5,389 nucleotides of DNA, taken from the NCBI GenBank assembly GCA_019244985.1, contig JAFASB010000339.1, forward strand, positions 1 to 5,389, written 5' to 3'. The translations under genes were made by a program, and so were the position numbers. Positions within the stretch are counted from its first letter, which is position 1; every line of letters starts with the position of its first letter. The notes beneath the pieces were generated by a model, which ran no database searches, was not told the DNA's origin, and saw only the letters and a list, made by a program, of their open reading frames with translations. Of the stretch, positions 1 through 5,389 are shown one piece after another. This stretch comes from Acidimicrobiia bacterium. GTDB lineage: Bacteria > Actinomycetota > Acidimicrobiia > Acidimicrobiales > AC-14.

Positions 1-555
1 TCGCGGCGCAGGCGGTACGCCCGAATAGGTCGTGATGCTGGTCGGCGTGAAGTTCCCGTTGGTGCTTACCGTCCCGCATACCTGTTCAACGGAGGCGTAC
101 GGCGGCGCACCTCCGGTCCCCCAGTGCCAGCCCTCGACGTCACCGTCATGAACCTGAGTGTTTGAGAGGCCCTCGCTCGACTGGGCGAACGAGGTCGTGC
201 CATTTGAGGCCCGGTCGTAGGCCCAGTACTTCCCGCTCTGCTGGCCGAGGCAGTCGGTCTGCGGATTACCGGTGCCGCAAAGCGAACAGACGGCTGCGCC
301 GAGACCTCCGTAGTCCCGGTACACCGGTTGGATCGACGGATCAGCCTGATTGGCCAGGTCGAGCGCGTCCTTGCCACTGATGGAGTCGCCGTTGAAGACG
401 ATGCAGACGTGCTTGATGACCGATCCCGTGTCGATGATGACCGCAGCCCGGTGCGGGGATGGCGACTGGGCGCGCGCCGCTCCCGCACCCGGGCTGACCG
501 CGACGAACAGCGCCGTGGTGAAGGCGCCGATTGCCGCCGCGAGCCGTCGTCGCAT
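1..555 (-). CDS. Secreted DUF4430/transcobalamin-beta-like protein (3' end outside window)
   Basis: This is an open frame of 185 codons from ATG at 555 to the window edge with no stop, so the C-terminus is missing. The start lies two bases after the TGA of the upstream gene, with only a weak Shine-Dalgarno match, which suggests translational coupling. Residues 1-29 look like a signal peptide: an RRR start, a hydrophobic core, and an ARA cleavage site before Q30. The mature part has a strand-like segment VCIVFNG (50-56), then KDALDLANQA (62-71), YWAYDR (110-115) and DGDVEGWHWG (137-146). This order (a residue-position segment, a Trp-rich strand, then a 'dGD...W.wG' turn) recalls the small beta domain that closes over cobalamin in intrinsic factor and transcobalamin (DUF4430 family). 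Cysteines are at 51, 90, 93, 102 and 160, so extracytoplasmic disulfides are possible. A Pro/Thr-rich stretch begins near 170 and may be a linker to something beyond the edge. The frame and secretion signal are seen directly. The family assignment is from remembered pattern, and the corrinoid-binding role is inferred from the riboswitch-led neighbour. It could instead be an unrelated small secreted protein. Confidence 0.75.
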   Translation of the reverse strand, partial: MRRRLAAAIGAFTTALFVAVSPGAGAARAQSPSPHRAAVIIDTGSVIKHVCIVFNGDSISGKDALDLANQADPSIQPVYRDYGGLGAAVCSLCGTGNPQTDCLGQQSGKYWAYDRASNGTTSFAQSSEGLSNTQVHDGDVEGWHWGTGGAPPYASVEQVCGTVSTNGNFTPTSITTYSGVPPAPR

Positions 556-557
556 GC

Positions 558-1778
558 TCAACCCGCAAAAGGTGGCGTCGCGCTGACGGCCGCAGCAACA
601 GGACTATTGGCGGCGGGTGCCGCCTGCGGTGCTGCGACCGTGGCCGGGCGCGCGGCCTGTGTCGTCGGCGTCGCCACGGCTGCAGTCGTCGTGGTCGTCG
701 CAGGGCTGCAATCGACGGTCGGCGCAGCCTGTGTCGGCTGTGCCCCCGTGAGGGGGAAGGGCTTGGATGCCGCGCCGGGAACAGCCTGAGCGGTGGCAAA
801 CCCATTCGGCTTGAGGGCGCCTGAGGAGTCAGGCTGGAAGGCGAAGCCGCCGCGGTCGGCCGCTGCTCCGTCGCATCCGATCTGCAGCGCCAGCAAGGCG
901 GAGTCCGGAGACGAACCGTTGGTCGTCAGCCATCGGCCCTGCGCGGGATTTTCTCCCCCCGCAACGATCGCCTGGAGAACCAAACCTGTGGAGTTGGCGT
1001 CAGTCGCGTTGCCGACGAGGACTCCAAAGCCTCCGTTCGTGTTCTGGGCTCCCTTCAGCCAATCCAGCGGGTTGCCCTGCGGCGGGACGGCCGCCAGCGC
1101 CTTCAACGCCTCACTGGCGACAGCGGTCGAGTTCGTGTCTTCCCCCGTGAAGTTCGTGAGATCGGTCGGATCGCACGGCGCGGCGGTGTCGGAGCGATAC
1201 GCCTGCCAACCCTTGTCGGGACACTGCTGCGTCTGGAGCCACTGGACGGCCGGTGCATCGTTCGACCCCGCTGCAGCGAGACCCATCAACGCGAGCGACT
1301 GCCGGGTCACGCCGTCAAAGCTGGGGTCCTTACTGCCATACAGGCCGGGCGAGCTCTTGTCGCGCGTGGCCTTCAAGACACTGACGAGGTTCTGGCCGTT
1401 GAAGTTCGTTGGGTCCTGCCCATCCACGACCACCGCCATGATGACCAGGCCGAGCGTCCCCGGGTCGTCGCCGCCCCCTGCACTGAGGAAGTCGCTGACG
1501 TGGTCGTGGAGATAGGTCATCGCTCCCTGGAATTGGCTCTGGCCGACGCCCGCGGCAGCGAAGGCCAGCGCAGCGGTCGCCGTGTCCGAGTACGAGTTCG
1601 ACAACAGTTGAAACGAACCGTCAGCTTGCGCTTGGCGCGCCAACCAACCCGCGCCGAGACGGGCCGCCTGCGCTGGATCCGTGGTCGGCGAGGCGGCCTG
1701 CCCCGGTGCCGCCAGTCCGACGACGGCAGCGCCGACCATGGCCATCGCGGTGGCCGCAACCGCGAGCCTCGTCTTCAT
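558..1778 (-). CDS. Secreted alpha/alpha-toroid (prenyltransferase-repeat) protein, candidate cobalamin-binding alpha domain
   Basis: The protein has 406 residues. The ATG at 1778 follows a strong GGGGGAG ribosome binding site with a 4-base gap. Residues 1-28 form a signal peptide (MKTR, a hydrophobic core, cleavage near GQA/A). The body to about 335 has helical repeats of the prenyltransferase/squalene-oxidase type: GWLARQAQADGSF (44-56), VTRQSLALMGLAAAG (157-171), VQWLQTQQCPDKGW (178-191), DTNSTAVASEALKAL (214-228), WLKGAQNTNGGFG (240-252) and DANSTGLVLQAI (260-271). The D.NST..A.QA pattern recalls the alpha6-alpha6 barrel of intrinsic factor and transcobalamin. The DxDD catalytic motif of squalene-hopene cyclases is absent, which favours binding over catalysis. 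Cysteines are at 186, 202, 302 and 357. Residues 345-402 are an Ala/Thr/Pro-rich tail without an LPxTG motif or membrane anchor. The gene lies directly downstream of a cobalamin riboswitch and two bases upstream of the beta-domain-like gene. Secretion and repeats are visible in the sequence. Corrinoid binding is inferred. The alternative is a generic secreted toroid protein with another ligand. Confidence 0.85.
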   Translation of the reverse strand: MKTRLAVAATAMAMVGAAVVGLAAPGQAASPTTDPAQAARLGAGWLARQAQADGSFQLLSNSYSDTATAALAFAAAGVGQSQFQGAMTYLHDHVSDFLSAGGGDDPGTLGLVIMAVVVDGQDPTNFNGQNLVSVLKATRDKSSPGLYGSKDPSFDGVTRQSLALMGLAAAGSNDAPAVQWLQTQQCPDKGWQAYRSDTAAPCDPTDLTNFTGEDTNSTAVASEALKALAAVPPQGNPLDWLKGAQNTNGGFGVLVGNATDANSTGLVLQAIVAGGENPAQGRWLTTNGSSPDSALLALQIGCDGAAADRGGFAFQPDSSGALKPNGFATAQAVPGAASKPFPLTGAQPTQAAPTVDCSPATTTTTAAVATPTTQAARPATVAAPQAAPAANSPVAAAVSATPPFAG

Positions 1779-1806
1779 ATGTCTCCCCCTGGTCTTGGCG
1801 GGAGAC
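1779..1806 (-). promoter_or_regulatory. Ribosome binding site held in a hairpin before the 1778 start
   Basis: On the minus strand the leader reads GTCTCCC (1806-1800), a 12-base loop, then GGGAGAC (1787-1781). This is a perfect 7-base-pair stem whose 3' arm contains most of the GGGGGAG Shine-Dalgarno sequence (1789-1783), ending 4 bases before the ATG. The anti-Shine-Dalgarno arm can instead form a small local hairpin, CGGG-TCT-CCCG (1809-1799), which would free the ribosome binding site. This arrangement suits translational control by the upstream riboswitch. The pairing is seen in the sequence. Its use as the switch is inferred. Confidence 0.6.
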
Positions 1807-1822
1807 CCGAAAAGACAGCTGC

Positions 1823-1892
1823 CCCGGGCATCATGTGCACCGGGACGGCTCGCCTCGACGAGCTCTGCCCGCAGTCTTCGACGGTTCGAGCT
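1823..1892 (-). promoter_or_regulatory. Structured expression platform between aptamer and ribosome binding site
   Basis: Three possible stems lie here on the minus strand. (1) AGCTC (1892-1888) with GAGCT (1865-1861) encloses a loop containing TGCGGG (1873-1868). That loop could pair with CTCGCA (1948-1943) in the aptamer core, as in the L5-L13 kissing contact of cobalamin riboswitches. (2) GCTCG (1863-1859) with CGAGC (1852-1848) has a 6-base loop and overlaps stem 1, so the two exclude each other. (3) CCCGG-T-GCA (1844-1836) with TGC-CCGGG (1830-1823) forms 8 pairs with one bulged base and a CATGA loop. No T-run directly follows stem 3, so I do not call it a terminator. The stems were found by eye, with no energy calculation. 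Confidence 0.4.
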
Positions 1893-1902
1893 GTGCTGCC
1901 CC

Positions 1903-2012
1903 TGATCGGTATCCCGGCTCGCCTGCAGTGCAGGCCTACGGTTGCGAGTCAGCGCCGGACTTGGACCGGCTTCCCCTCTCGGGGACAGTTGAGTTGTCCG
2001 GCAAGTGGATCA
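1903..2012 (-). promoter_or_regulatory. Cobalamin (B12) riboswitch aptamer
   Basis: On the minus strand the conserved parts appear in the expected order. A closing P1 stem forms between TGATC (2012-2008) and GATCA (1907-1903), and may be extended by GCTG/CAGC past a GGGG bulge. Next come a CCCC-GAGA-GGGG hairpin (1984-1973), then GAAG, and a GCCGG/CCGGC stem (1970-1954). The core GCTGACTCGCAACCG (1953-1939) follows, then a perfect GCCTGC-ACT-GCAGGC hairpin (1935-1921) and a B12-box-like GAGCCGGGATACC (1920-1908). The core and box closely match the form I know from actinobacterial cobalamin riboswitches. The aptamer senses adenosyl- or other cobalamins in the nascent or full mRNA and normally lowers expression when B12 is plentiful. 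It sits 28-32 bases after the S gene stop and about 125 bases before the ATG of the secreted carrier gene, which is its likely target. A Rfam RF00174 covariance search would settle it. Confidence 0.92.
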
Positions 2013-2044
2013 CAGCTGTGAGCGAGAGGTCAACCGGGCGGCCG

Positions 2045-2839
2045 TCACGCGAGGGACGGCTCCGCGGCGAACTCGGTCACCGGCTCGAGACGATCGGCGA
2101 AGCGCCGCATGCTCCGGAGCAGCGGAAGTCCCGTCAGGGCGATGAGGACGCCGTTCGTCACCGCGCCGGCTGCGTCCCACCCCAGCGACGTCACCACGTA
2201 GAACGACCAGTACCGGTGGAGGATGTCGGCTGCGCTGAGCCCGGGATGCCACGCGAGCGGGCCCTGGCCGATGACAAATGGCCAGAACCAGAGATTCATG
2301 ATCGCGCCGTACACAAAGGCCCACCCCCAGCCGAAGACGACAAGCACGGCGACCTCGGCGCCCGGGCGAAGATGGCGCGTCATCTGCCCGATCAGGCCTG
2401 CGGATCCGCCCATCCAGCCCAGCGCCAGCATCTGGAACGGCAACCAGGGCCCGACCCCGCCTGTGATCACCGCCGACACCGCCATCGCGCAGAGCCCGAG
2501 CAAGAGTCCGAAGCGGGGACCGAAGGCGGCGCCGGCCAATACCACGACGAAGAAGATCCCGTTTCCCCCACCCGGCAGAGAGAGCAGCCGCATGAGCCCC
2601 GCGGTAGCCGAGAGGACGCCGAGCAACGCGACCGTGGCGCCGTTCATCGTGCCTCTGCGCACCTCGAGTGCGATCGCCGTGAGCACCAACACGCCGACGA
2701 CAGCGGCGACCAGTGGCGCGTCGCCGCTGTGCGCGTTGTTCGGGAGCGCCGTCCGCGGCACCCAAAACGGGTACAGAAATGCCGCGATCCCGACGAGCAC
2801 GATGAGGCCGTACGCCACAACCGGCCGCGTCCTCGTCAT
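2045..2839 (-). CDS. ECF transporter S component (substrate-binding membrane subunit), probably cobalamin
   Basis: This is a 264-residue, strongly hydrophobic protein. It is the substrate-capturing subunit expected to topple in the membrane and deliver its vitamin to the T/ATPase module. Likely membrane segments are near residues 8-26, 42-60, 67-85, 95-112, 113-130, 133-152, 162-188 and 215-240. The GAAFGPRFGLLLG stretch (103-115), followed by GGVGPWLPFQMLALGWMGGSAGL (127-149 region), resembles S components of the ECF/HUT type, in which a glycine-rich small-residue helix faces the T subunit. It is somewhat longer than the usual S component of roughly 180-220 residues. The C-terminus from about 241 is charged and cytoplasmic-looking. 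The ATG at 2839 overlaps the ATPase gene stop (ATGA) and has a GGAG ribosome binding site 6 bases upstream. The S family is judged from topology and operon position. Cobalamin specificity (a CbrT-like role) is inferred from the riboswitch and carrier genes downstream, and another vitamin cannot be excluded. Confidence 0.85.
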   Translation of the reverse strand: MTRTRPVVAYGLIVLVGIAAFLYPFWVPRTALPNNAHSGDAPLVAAVVGVLVLTAIALEVRRGTMNGATVALLGVLSATAGLMRLLSLPGGGNGIFFVVVLAGAAFGPRFGLLLGLCAMAVSAVITGGVGPWLPFQMLALGWMGGSAGLIGQMTRHLRPGAEVAVLVVFGWGWAFVYGAIMNLWFWPFVIGQGPLAWHPGLSAADILHRYWSFYVVTSLGWDAAGAVTNGVLIALTGLPLLRSMRRFADRLEPVTEFAAEPSLA

Positions 2840-4404
2840 GTCGCACTCCGAGCCAGGCCCTCGCTCACTTCTTCGACCGTGAGGAAGGGCGGCATCACCC
2901 GGAGCACCTGAGGTGCGAACAGTGAACCGGACAGCACGTGACGCGCTGGGCCGTCGGCAACCACGTCACCGTCGCCGAGCACGACGACACGTGTGGCGCA
3001 CCGCGCTGCGAGCTCGACGTCGTGCGTTGCCAGCACGACCGCACCACCGGTGTCGGCGTGGGCGCGAGCGGCATTCTCCAGAGCAGTGCGAGATGCCGCG
3101 TCCATCCCTCGCGTCGGCTCGTCGAGCAAGAGGACGTCGGCTCCCCCGATGGCTACGGCCGCGACTGCGACACGCTGGCGTTCGCCCCCCGACAGCGTTC
3201 GGGGATGACGGTCGCCGAGCTCGGAAAGGCCGACCGCGTCGAGCCATCGGTCCACAGCGCCCTGGTCCCGGCGCCCCAGGAGCCGGAGGGTTTCCGCGAG
3301 CTCGGCGCGCACGGTCGGCGCAAACAGCAACGTATTGGGGTCCTGCGGTACGTAGGCCGTCGTTCCCGTGGCGACCACGCGGCCGCGATCTGGCGAGAGG
3401 ATCCCGGCGATCGTCCGCATGAGGGTCGTCTTGCCCGCCCCGTTGCGGCCGAGCAAGCCGACGACCTCGCCGCGTCGCACCTCGATGTCCACATCGCGCA
3501 ACGCAACCGTATTGCCAAGCTTGACCGACACGCCCTGCGCGGACACGAGAACGGCGCCCTCGCTCGGAATTGCAACCGCAGGCTCGCGTTCGAGCACGGC
3601 GACGTCGGAGGCGGCGCGCATTGCCCGGGCTTCGCGCACCGTCAGCGGCGCAGGGTCCCATCCGAGCAGCCGTCCCAGACGCGTCACGCTCGCGGCTCCG
3701 TCGTAGTCGGCGAGCACCGCACCCGGCGGCCCGTCCGCCGTCACGCGGCCGCGATCCAGGAGCACCGCCCGGTCGGCGAGCGGGCCGGCGCGCTCGAGCC
3801 GATGCTCAGCGATGATGACCGTCGTTCCCAAATCTGCGTTCAATCGCGCGAGCGCGCCAAAGACGTCTTCGGCGCCTTGCGGGTCCAGTTGCGACGTCGG
3901 CTCGTCAAGCACGAGGCCGGCCGGGCCCGCCGCCATTGCGGATGCGATGGCACAGCGCTGACGCTCTCCGCCGGAGAGGGTGCTCGGCGAACGATCGCGC
4001 AGGTGGGCCACGTCGAGGGCGTCCAGCACTTCCTCGACGCGGCGGCGCATGTGCGGAGGATCGACATCCAGATTCTCGAGGACGAAGGCGATGTCGGCCT
4101 CGACGCGATCGACGACGAACTGCGCTTCCGGATCCTGGTGGACGAAGCCGACCACATCGGCGAGGTCGCGCGGGCGGTGCTCTCGAATCGTTCGTCCGAA
4201 CACAACGACGTCGCCCGAGAACCGCCCGCCACTGGAATGGGGGACAAGGCCGTTGGTGGTGCGCAGGAAGGTGCTCTTGCCGCAACCGGATGGACCGACA
4301 ACGAGTACCACGTCACCCTCGCCGACTGCGAGATCGATGCCCCGCAGCACCGCGTCGCCGCGCGGATAGGCGAAACTCACGCCTCGCCATACGAGTGCGC
4401 TCAT
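2836..4404 (-). CDS. ECF transporter ATPase with two fused ATP-binding domains (A1-A2)
   Basis: The protein has 522 residues and powers vitamin uptake through the T subunit on the cytoplasmic face. Both nucleotide-binding domains look intact. Domain 1 has Walker A GPSGCGKST (37-45), Q-loop Q90 in HQDP, signature LSGGERQ (143-149), Walker B LVLDEP (164-169), D-loop SQLD (171-174) and switch His201. Domain 2 has Walker A GRNGAGKTT (319-327), Q354 in PQDP, LSGGERQ (404-410), LLLDEP (425-430) and His461. A linker of about 45 residues (240-285) joins them. Most ECF systems use two separate ATPases, but this fused form is common in actinobacterial ECF loci. The frame stays open far upstream of 4404, but the ATG at 4404 is chosen because it overlaps the T gene stop as ATGA and begins a normal ATPase N-terminus (MSALVWRGVSFAYPRGD). 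The stop overlaps the S gene start in the same way. ATPase function is certain from the motifs. The substrate depends on the S subunit. Confidence 0.96.
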   Translation of the reverse strand: MSALVWRGVSFAYPRGDAVLRGIDLAVGEGDVVLVVGPSGCGKSTFLRTTNGLVPHSSGGRFSGDVVVFGRTIREHRPRDLADVVGFVHQDPEAQFVVDRVEADIAFVLENLDVDPPHMRRRVEEVLDALDVAHLRDRSPSTLSGGERQRCAIASAMAAGPAGLVLDEPTSQLDPQGAEDVFGALARLNADLGTTVIIAEHRLERAGPLADRAVLLDRGRVTADGPPGAVLADYDGAASVTRLGRLLGWDPAPLTVREARAMRAASDVAVLEREPAVAIPSEGAVLVSAQGVSVKLGNTVALRDVDIEVRRGEVVGLLGRNGAGKTTLMRTIAGILSPDRGRVVATGTTAYVPQDPNTLLFAPTVRAELAETLRLLGRRDQGAVDRWLDAVGLSELGDRHPRTLSGGERQRVAVAAVAIGGADVLLLDEPTRGMDAASRTALENAARAHADTGGAVVLATHDVELAARCATRVVVLGDGDVVADGPARHVLSGSLFAPQVLRVMPPFLTVEEVSEGLARSAT

Positions 4405-5389
4405 GCCGGCTCGCCGCCCGTCACGAGGACCGCGGGCTCTTCGGAACGAGATGTGCGGGCCCACAACGCCGGCGCGGCCAGGGCGAGGGCGGCTATCGCG
4501 ACGACTGGGTCGAATCGAGGAACAGTGAGCGTCGGCGTCGACCACCGCAATGTGGACTCGCCCGCGAGCGACATGACCCCGACGACGAGCGGCACGGCGG
4601 CCGACGCCGCCGAAACTCCCCAGTCCGCCGGGCGCATCTTTGTCGGCCGGTACCGCGGGCGGCGCCGCCGAGACCCGAGGCCGACGGCGACCACCAATCC
4701 CGCGACGCCGCCGAGGCCGAACACCGCGGCGAGGATGCTCGACCGGCCGACGAGGGCGACGAAGCTCCCACTTAGAGCGACTAACGCGCCCAGCGTGCAC
4801 CACCCGGCAACGCGCTCCGAAGGTGTCAGGGGCTGACGGCTGAAGCCTCGGGCGTCCATCGACTCGGCGAGCGCCACGGCACGCTCCATCCCGGTTTCGA
4901 GGATCGGCACGACGAGTCGCACGAGCCGTCCGCGACGCACGACCCGGCCGCCCGTTCGAGCGCGGTCTGCCTCTCGCACGCCGTGGACAGCACCGAGGGT
5001 AGTCGGCACGAACGCGAGCGCGACGGTCATGATGAGGCCGAGTTCGTAGAACGCTCTCGGCGCGGCTCGGACGAGCTCGTAGTGCGACACAACGGCGTTG
5101 AACGCGCCAAAGACCGCCATGACACCGACGATGACCCACGCCTCCGCGGCAGCCTCCAGCACGATGGCGGTGCCGACGGGGCCGCCTACCTGGAAACCTC
5201 CGAGCAGGGTCGGAAGCGTGAATGTCGGCGTCGTGAATATGACGCTCCCGCTCCCGTGCACGGTCGCCGCCGTGAGGACGACCCGGAAAAGAGCAAAGAA
5301 GACGCCGAGGCCCAGAATGGCGGGGAAGGCTTGCGCCAGGGGTGAGTCCATGGCGTGGGCCTGCACGACGACGGCCGCGATCCCGACGA
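4401..5389 (-). CDS. ECF transporter T component (CbiQ-like), 5' end outside window
   Basis: This is the membrane scaffold that couples ATP hydrolysis to the S subunit. The frame is open to the window edge. A GTG at 5366 is possible, but the codons before it read VGIAAVVVQAHAMDSPLAQAF, which looks like the end of a first membrane segment. The true start and probably several dozen residues therefore lie outside. Counting from that GTG, likely membrane segments are near 10-35, 62-90, 105-127, 188-208, 210-231, 250-267 and 286-303. Two coupling motifs lie in the cytoplasmic helices: READRARTGG (131-140, at 4947-4976) and MDARGFSR (170-177, at 4836-4859). The second is a clear Ala-Arg-Gly motif that docks into the ATPase grooves. 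In the first the glycine is displaced (ARTGG), as is often seen at this less strict site. The stop overlaps the ATPase start. By position and style this matches actinobacterial T subunits next to cobalamin-type ECF genes (sometimes called CbrV), but I leave the symbol blank. Confidence 0.9.
   Translation of the reverse strand, partial: VGIAAVVVQAHAMDSPLAQAFPAILGLGVFFALFRVVLTAATVHGSGSVIFTTPTFTLPTLLGGFQVGGPVGTAIVLEAAAEAWVIVGVMAVFGAFNAVVSHYELVRAAPRAFYELGLIMTVALAFVPTTLGAVHGVREADRARTGGRVVRRGRLVRLVVPILETGMERAVALAESMDARGFSRQPLTPSERVAGWCTLGALVALSGSFVALVGRSSILAAVFGLGGVAGLVVAVGLGSRRRRPRYRPTKMRPADWGVSAASAAVPLVVGVMSLAGESTLRWSTPTLTVPRFDPVVAIAALALAAPALWARTSRSEEPAVLVTGGEPA

Noticed and set aside
66..488. 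140-codon minus-strand frame overlapping the small secreted protein
   Set aside because: It is Arg/Ser/Thr-rich with no signal or domain. The alternative frame from 555 has a signal peptide and a sensible secreted domain.
558..1778. Squalene-hopene cyclase or other terpene cyclase
   Set aside because: The repeats fit the fold, but the DxDD catalytic motif is absent, the protein is secreted and shorter than cyclases, and it is under a cobalamin riboswitch.
1823..1844. GC-rich hairpin as an intrinsic terminator
   Set aside because: The TCTTTT stretch comes about 9 bases after the stem and is interrupted, so it is not a standard terminator. It is kept only as a possible expression-platform stem.
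2005..2033. Possible promoter on the minus strand: TTGACC (2033-2028), 17-base gap, ATCCAC (2010-2005)
   Set aside because: The -10 match is poor, and transcription from it would start inside or after the 5' arm of the aptamer P1 stem and spoil the riboswitch.
1706..2911. 401-codon plus-strand open frame over the riboswitch and S gene
   Set aside because: Its composition is that of a shadow frame, it has no domain, and it runs across the riboswitch and the well-supported S gene.
2938..4836. 632-codon open frame on the plus strand
   Set aside because: It lies opposite the clear ATPase and T genes, is Arg/His/Asp-rich with no recognisable domain, and is the usual antisense artefact of high-GC codon use.
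4405..5139. Upstream extension of the ATPase frame by 245 codons
   Set aside because: The extension is Arg/Pro-rich without ATPase features and overlaps the T gene in another frame. The ATG at 4404 gives a standard N-terminus and an ATGA overlap.

Overview
The window is a compact, high-GC stretch in which every gene I can support lies on the minus strand. The GC-rich third positions, the style of the transporter and the form of the cobalamin riboswitch suggest an Actinomycetota-like bacterium. I cannot place it more precisely.

The minus strand is read from high to low coordinates. First come three tightly coupled genes for an energy-coupling factor (ECF) vitamin transporter: a transmembrane coupling subunit T that runs off the window edge (4401-5389), an ATPase with two fused ATP-binding domains (2836-4404), and a membrane substrate-binding subunit S (2045-2839). 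Each junction is a 4-base ATGA overlap. About 30 bases after the S gene stop comes a cobalamin riboswitch aptamer (about 1903-2012). A structured leader of about 125 bases follows it. The leader ends in a hairpin that hides the ribosome binding site of the next gene.

That gene (558-1778) encodes a secreted protein with alpha/alpha-toroid (prenyltransferase-like) repeats but no cyclase catalytic motif. Two bases after its stop, a second secreted protein begins (1-555, cut by the window edge). It resembles the small beta domain (DUF4430-like) of vitamin B12 carriers. Together the two proteins look like a split version of the animal carriers intrinsic factor and transcobalamin, in which the two domains form one chain.

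My reading is a B12 (or other corrinoid) scavenging locus. A two-part extracellular carrier made under riboswitch control would capture the corrinoid, and the ECF transporter would bring it across the membrane using ATP. The riboswitch is direct sequence evidence for the ligand class. The transporter specificity and the carrier function are inferred from context and from remembered family features, not from a search. No RNA genes, mobile elements, CRISPR arrays or large repeats were seen. The only non-coding stretch of note is 1779-2044, which is filled by the riboswitch and its expression platform.
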